A program made the translations under genes and the position numbers. Shown in pieces: positions 59,801 through 64,000 of a stretch of DNA of 64,000 nt (position 1 is its first letter; every line of letters begins with the position of its first letter). A model generated the notes under the pieces. That model was given only the letters and a program-made list of their open reading frames with translations, ran no database searches and was not told the DNA's origin. The stretch covers positions 14,886,907-14,950,906 of the forward strand of contig NC_068351.1 in assembly GCF_014633365.1 (NCBI RefSeq). Direction: 5' to 3'. This DNA is from Diospyros lotus. Its lineage: Eukaryota > Streptophyta > Magnoliopsida > Ericales > Ebenaceae.

Positions 59801-60300
59801 ACTCTAGGCAAGTTGATGCATTTTTATGCAGCAAATAACTCAAATGGACAATCACCAAAAGATAAACAGGGTGGGATAATTTCTCAACAAAGTTTCCAGT
59901 AGTGGATTCTGATGATGATGATTCTGTTAATATGTTTGAATCTGATTTTGAGAAAGAATGTATTTATGATAATGCTTTTGAAATGAAAAATAAGCTTGAA
60001 AGGTACTTAGTTAAGCCTAATGAGAATAGAAGAAATAAGACTTTTGATATATTGGCATGATGGAAGGTAACTTCATCAAAGTACCATATCCTATCAAAGA
60101 TTGCTTGAAATGTTCTTGCCATCCAAGTGTCAACAGTAGTTTCTGAATCAGCTTTTAGCACTGGAGGTAGGGTTCTTGATTACTTTCAAAGTTCATTGAG
60201 TTCATCTATGGTAGAAACGTTGATTTGTTGCCAACATTAATTGAGTCATGTCTTTACCATTGGATATGACCTCAGTATTAGAAGATCATGCTACTTATGA
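56870..60300 (+). pseudogene. hAT transposase (RICESLEEPER-like), interrupted
   Basis: Conceptual pieces in different frames: a BED finger with NYCGKDYASD at about 57049 and HVNNQC at about 57112; DTWTSIQNVNY-like text at 57462; and WKMQKK...PNHKGETIGKAIE at 57530-57606 ending in NNAASNN. After the LTR insertion come HVRC-AHILNLI at 59140, VPTRWNSTYLML at 59328, and QVSTVVSESAFSTGGRVLD near 60122-60180 from the dimerisation region. This is the domain order of plant zinc-finger BED hAT transposases. The tryptophan codon before NYCGK reads TGA, a cysteine codon in the AHILNL region reads TAG, and there are several frameshifts, so no functional protein can be made. Confidence 0.85.
57736..59132 (+). 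mobile_element. Solo LTR, family S copy 2 (TG...TA ends)
   Basis: Starts TGATATTTTACTCTT, ends GCTATTCAAACCTAATA, TSD GAATT at 57731-57735 and 59133-59137; 1397 bp. It interrupts the hAT transposase between the NNAASNN and HVRC motifs, and aligns with copy 1 (12291-13791) along its whole length with moderate divergence. Confidence 0.9.
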
Positions 60301-61139
60301 ATCAGTTGAATCTGGTAAATTTTTTATTTACTCATCAAACATGTTTAATATTTTATTTGTATTAACTCTAAGATTTTAATTTTCTAACTTTGTTATTCCC
60401 CTTAATTTTACATATAAGTCCACTATGACAACAAATATTGTAAACCTTGATTAGTAATGAAGTTGAAATTGGAGCATGATTGCTTGACCATGAATTATGT
60501 TGTGGACTTTTGTGTTATTTTTGTGTTATGGAAATGTGGTTGTGTTGTTGTAATTTTTTCAAGGTATGGTAGACTTTGAACTTTTAAGTTTGCATTTCGA
60601 TTGGATTGTAACTTTTAATTGGTTACGCTCGATGTTTGGACTTTAGTAATTAGTAGTAAATTGATTATGCTTAGTGTTTGTACTTTAATAGTTTTGACAT
60701 GGTTTGGACATGTTTAAATTTGCATTTTGATTTTTGATTAAGTTGTAGTTTGTTTAAACTATTTACTAGTATAGTTTTTCTTTTTTTTTTCCTATAGAAA
60801 AGTTAATTTTGAAGTGAAAAACTCAAGATATGTTAAAATGATTAACCAAAAAAGCTTTTGATCCAATTTGTTAATCTACCAAGCCCAATAAAAATCCTAC
60901 TAGAACAAATCACAAAAACCACATCATATTGTGTAGCGTGGTCTGGTGCTGTTTATGGAGATTAAATCAAATCGTACAGTTTGGAGTAATGAAAAAATTG
61001 CACCTATGGTTTGACGTATTGAAAAGGGCTTAGATAGGCCAAATCGTATCGTGAACACCCTTACTTTATCATAATGTCTTCCATCAAGTTTAGTTCTAAT
61101 TTAGATAGTTCATGTACTTAGTTCAACTATTCTTTTGAT

Positions 61140-62340
61140 TCTTTTGTTCATCCTTTCAGGAGACTAAGGATGGTAGACTACAAGGGGAGGTGTCTTCCCA
61201 TCTTACTGAACTTAGAGCTTTGGCTTTCTAGCTTGGTGATGGATCTGAACTATCCTTTCTTCTTGAAGATTTTACCCAAGCTCACTTGATTCTTACTGAA
61301 GTCATTACTTAGTGAATAAATGTCATCTTTCTCAAAGGGGTTATTTGTACCTTGACCCTAGGTAATTGAAGGGCCACCAAGCACTCTCAAGTTGTCTTAA
61401 TGTGTATAAGTACTCTAGGCCCAAATGAGGCTTCCTTTAATCACACCATAGTTAAAGTTTCTCTTTCATTAGTTTATGCACCTCTCAACTTGCTCTTGAT
61501 GGGTGGAGGAGCTTGATTTCCTTCATTCTCTATTGTCAAGTTGGGTCATTTGTCCTAGTGTTCGACTATCTTTAAACTATTTGAATTAAGTTTTGTTGAT
61601 AGGATTGAACTTAGGTTTTTTTCTTGGCCTTTCCTTAGAGGAAATTTATGGTAGACAGCTCATCCTTTATGAAGAAATGGAATGAATGGTTCTTCTTTAT
61701 TAGGTTGGATGTGGATGGGACCTAATTTGGTGTTCCTTTATGTTAAAGTTGGGACTAGACCAATCGCTTAGTCACAAGGTTTTTGAGTTGAAGGAGATTG
61801 ATGTTAAAAAACTTTAGAAATTAAAGCACGTAAATGCTCAGTCTCTTGAGTAATCAAGCCCTTTTTCGACGTGAGATTACTAAACAACTATGCCTAACCG
61901 ATGGCTCTTTTTTAGGTTGTCGACTTGTTCTAGCGTACCTTATTAACTCACTTGGTTGAGTTTTAACTTTACTTGGTTGAATTGCAAGAGATATGGTGAC
62001 TAATGCTTAGTTGTGGGATAAGAAGTAAATTCAATAAGAGAAGGCAAAGAATGAGCAACATCAGGCTTGGAGGCAAGGAAAATATATCCTAACCCTGAAG
62101 AAGGTGAAGTCTACCTCTAAGCGATTTACTCCTAAGGCCATGGCAAGCAAATCTTCTAAGGGTAAGTCTTTCATGGTCTTCCCAAGCTCCCCAACTCATC
62201 TAGCCAAGCCATCTCCAACACCTATTTACATTCCAAGTACGAGGTGGAGAATGACCTTAGGCACTGTAGCTACATTGCTTGGTCAAGGATTTTAAGGAGG
62301 AGATAGATGTTGATGATGATGAGGCCCCAATAATTGATCC
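61140..62340 (+). pseudogene. Degenerate antisense ORF of a Tat-type retrotransposon (Transposase_28-like)
   Basis: Plus-strand reading gives pieces such as ETKDGRLQGEVSSHLTELRA (about 61160), KKWNEWFFFIRLDVDG (about 61672-61720) and a basic C-terminal stretch EKAKNEQHQAWRQGK...KRFTPKAMASKSSKGK (62040-62170). The KxWxxxFFF(I/V) phrase is what I remember from 'putative gypsy type transposon' proteins (PF04195). In Tat-lineage plant retrotransposons such a domain is known from an extra ORF antisense to gag-pol, near the 3' LTR. That fits here: the LTR at 54430 is minus-oriented while this reading is plus. Many stops and shifts are present. Domain assignment is from memory of a short motif. Confidence 0.45.
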
Positions 62341-62710
62341 TCCAACTTGGATTTAGTTTGGCTTTTGTCTATTAGAGTTTTTTTTTTTTTCTTTATGTAA
62401 GAACCTATGAATTGTTCTTCCTTAACTTTGTATTGTTTGGCCCATTTAACCTTAATGAAAACTTGTATTCCAATTGCGTGTGGCTCGACTACATAAGCTT
62501 TTGTTCTTTGCTATACCTTGGTTGGATTGATAGCTCATTCTCCAACCTCATTTAGCTTAATCGTTAACTAAGGTTAAGTTAAAAATTCTTTAAGATGGTT
62601 TTTCTTTTTGTAATTGAGAGATTTATTCCACAGAAATTGAAAATAAGTTCATAGAGCAAGCTAGGGCATACCCCAAGTAAAAACACAAACAAAATAAACA
62701 AACCATAAAC
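62341..62710. other. Non-coding stretch
   Basis: AT-rich with no open frame. Probably continuation of the retrotransposon interior; no boundary visible. Confidence 0.4.
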
Positions 62711-62718
62711 AAAATAGG

Positions 62719-63275
62719 TAGGGGTGTGTGTGGAACGGTTTGGTCGGTTTGAATCATTTTCATCATGCCAAACCGCTGGTGCAGTTTTTCAACCAAACCA
62801 GATCGGTTTGGTTTGGTGCTGTTTACCGCGGTTTGAAAATATGGTACAAATGAGCCTTAAAATCACTAAAAATGCTACTTAAAAATAGTAAATAAAGACA
62901 CAAATATTGGTAAGTAAAGACAATCAAAGGTAAATAAATAGGAGCAGAAAATAAAGACAAAATAATGTAATTCAACATACAACATTTCAACATTGAAAGC
63001 AGAAAATAACATGTTTAGCAATGAATTATGCAATTTACTTGTTTAGAAAATAAACAAATTATCAAATTAACCTGTTAGGGTTGCACGGGTGGGGAAGGAG
63101 GCTGTTGGGGGTGGCTTTTATAATAATAATTTTTTATATTTTCTGGGTGGTTCAGTAACTTCAGTTTAAAACTGAACCGCTAACTGTACAAACCGTTTTA
63201 GACCGCAAAAATAAAAAATCGACCGATTTGGTCTAGCCGATTTTCGAGGTGCACCGATTTTTTTGAACACCCCTA
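62719..63275. mobile_element. hAT non-autonomous element
   Basis: Inverted ends TAGGGGTGTGTG and (reverse complement) TAGGGGTGTTCA, perfect 8-bp TSD AAAATAGG at 62711-62718 and 63276-63283, 557 bp. Subterminal CGGTTTGG/AACCGC repeats occur on both sides. No coding. It resembles the 17868-18835 element in end sequence and style but not in interior. Confidence 0.9.
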
Positions 63276-63299
63276 AAAATAGGCATGACACCATACCAC

Positions 63300-63905
63300 A
63301 AAACAAAATAGACCCTAACTAGAAGACAAAGCTAATCGGATTGCTTTGACTACTTATTTTTCTTCTTCTAACGATCCCGCTTGCGCTATGACTTAGAATT
63401 TGATGGAGGTTCTATAGAATGCATGGTAGACAACTCATTTGAGTCAAACATTGCCTCCATTACATGCTTCATATTAGGGTTCTCAATAGACCGATCCTAG
63501 GAGTTTGAAGCACTAAGAAGGAATACACTAATCATCTTGCATTAACAAGAAAAACCTATTAGTCGTTAAACTATTACTTACTAGAGCTGGGATAAAGTTG
63601 GAATGAGAAGACTGAGTCCTGGGGGAACATCGATCCTTGCCCTAAAGATGACCATGAGAACTATAGCTCAACTAAGGAGGTATAACATTACCTACTAATA
63701 CAATTGGATGAGGAACTTGAGGAACCCTGCCACTCATTCTCCCTTTATTAGCATTAGTGCCTTGGGGCACATTGGCGGCCTTTGGGATATAAACCTGTTT
63801 GATCTTCTTCACACAATTTGGTCAAAAGTGGCCAAAAACTCCACAACTTACAAACCAACAGAATCTATTGGTATTCAACTTGAAGTTTTGACATTTTTGG
63901 TTTTC
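63300..63905 (-). pseudogene. Zinc-knuckle remnant (LINE ORF1 / DUF4283-like)
   Basis: The minus strand reads FCWFVSCGVFGHF, a stop, then PNCVKK (about 63813-63862), close to the CxxC...GH....C knuckle of plant LINE ORF1 and DUF4283 proteins (SCKVFGH..xxC). After it comes IKQVYIPKAANVPQG and further on a basic end near 63360. One stop falls inside the knuckle, so it is dead. A retroviral-type gag knuckle is an alternative. The hAT element at 62719 sits just beyond its 3' side. Confidence 0.4.
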
Positions 63906-64000
63906 TTGTAAATACATTAGTTCTTTGAAATAATTCGATGTATTCGAGGAATGAGGAAGTAGTTTATACCTCAACACAATATCTAGAATAACCCAAATGC

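Larger units (their letters stand above)
55726..61063 (+). mobile_element. hAT transposon, decayed autonomous type, split by a solo LTR
   Basis: Ends CATGGGTGTTA and (reverse complement) TAAGGGTGTTC, with 8-bp flanks CTTTGTCA (55718-55725) and CTTTATCA (61064-61071), a TSD with one mismatch. Inside, in order on the plus strand, are a BED zinc finger, the hAT catalytic-core regions and the C-terminal dimerisation region (next entry). A family S LTR is inserted at 57736-59132. Without it the element is about 3.9 kb, normal for an autonomous plant hAT. Both ends carry AACCGTG/CGGTTT-type subterminal words. Confidence 0.88.

Overview
The window looks like nuclear DNA of a flowering plant, most likely a eudicot. 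It is AT-rich, its genes are intron-split and widely spaced, and most of it is plant-type transposable elements: LTR retrotransposons and solo LTRs, hAT, CACTA-like and Harbinger-type elements, and a tRNA-derived SINE. I see no bacterial, organellar or viral genes, no CRISPR array and no rRNA or tRNA gene. The species cannot be named from the sequence alone.

Only two host genes are supported, both on the minus strand. At the left edge (451-822) is the first exon of a MUL1/SP1-type membrane RING E3 ubiquitin ligase, closest in my recollection to Arabidopsis SPL2; the rest lies off the left end. At 26274-27841 is a complete five-exon alpha/beta-hydrolase gene encoding 340 residues. A third gene-like piece, a decayed first exon of a LOB-domain (LBD) transcription factor (42202-42552), lies inside what looks like a very large CACTA-type insertion and is probably a captured fragment.

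Layout. 1-1.04 kb: E3 ligase exon and upstream region, with a foldback element (1038-1922) 215 bp from the start codon. 2.7-11.6 kb: retrotransposon debris holding a solo LTR (3471-5902), a small minus-oriented LTR element with 181-bp LTRs and an odd head-to-head LTR duplication (6600-9385), and a Copia-like LTR (9428-11621). 11.95-14.33 kb: a hAT-like remnant split by a solo LTR. 15721-24132: a non-coding LTR retrotransposon, interrupted by a 4-kb solo LTR (16843-20823), itself interrupted by a hAT element (17868-18835); target duplications survive at all three levels. 24.1-36.9 kb: the least repetitive part, with the hydrolase gene, two Harbinger-type MITEs and a SINE. 36.9-52.5 kb: one LTR split by a ~14.4-kb CACTA-like insertion that contains further LTRs, a MITE and the LBD fragment. 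54.4-62.3 kb: one LTR and antisense coding debris of another retrotransposon, interrupted by a 5.3-kb hAT transposon that is itself split by a solo LTR. 62.7-64 kb: a small hAT element and a zinc-knuckle (LINE-like) remnant.

The two host genes show no functional link. The interest of the window is its layered insertion history. Many element boundaries were placed by reading terminal motifs together with target-site duplications (TSDs). I found no convincing new biological system; the best leads are the LBD exon inside the CACTA-like insertion, the head-to-head LTR structure, and a solo-LTR family with TG...TA rather than TG...CA ends.
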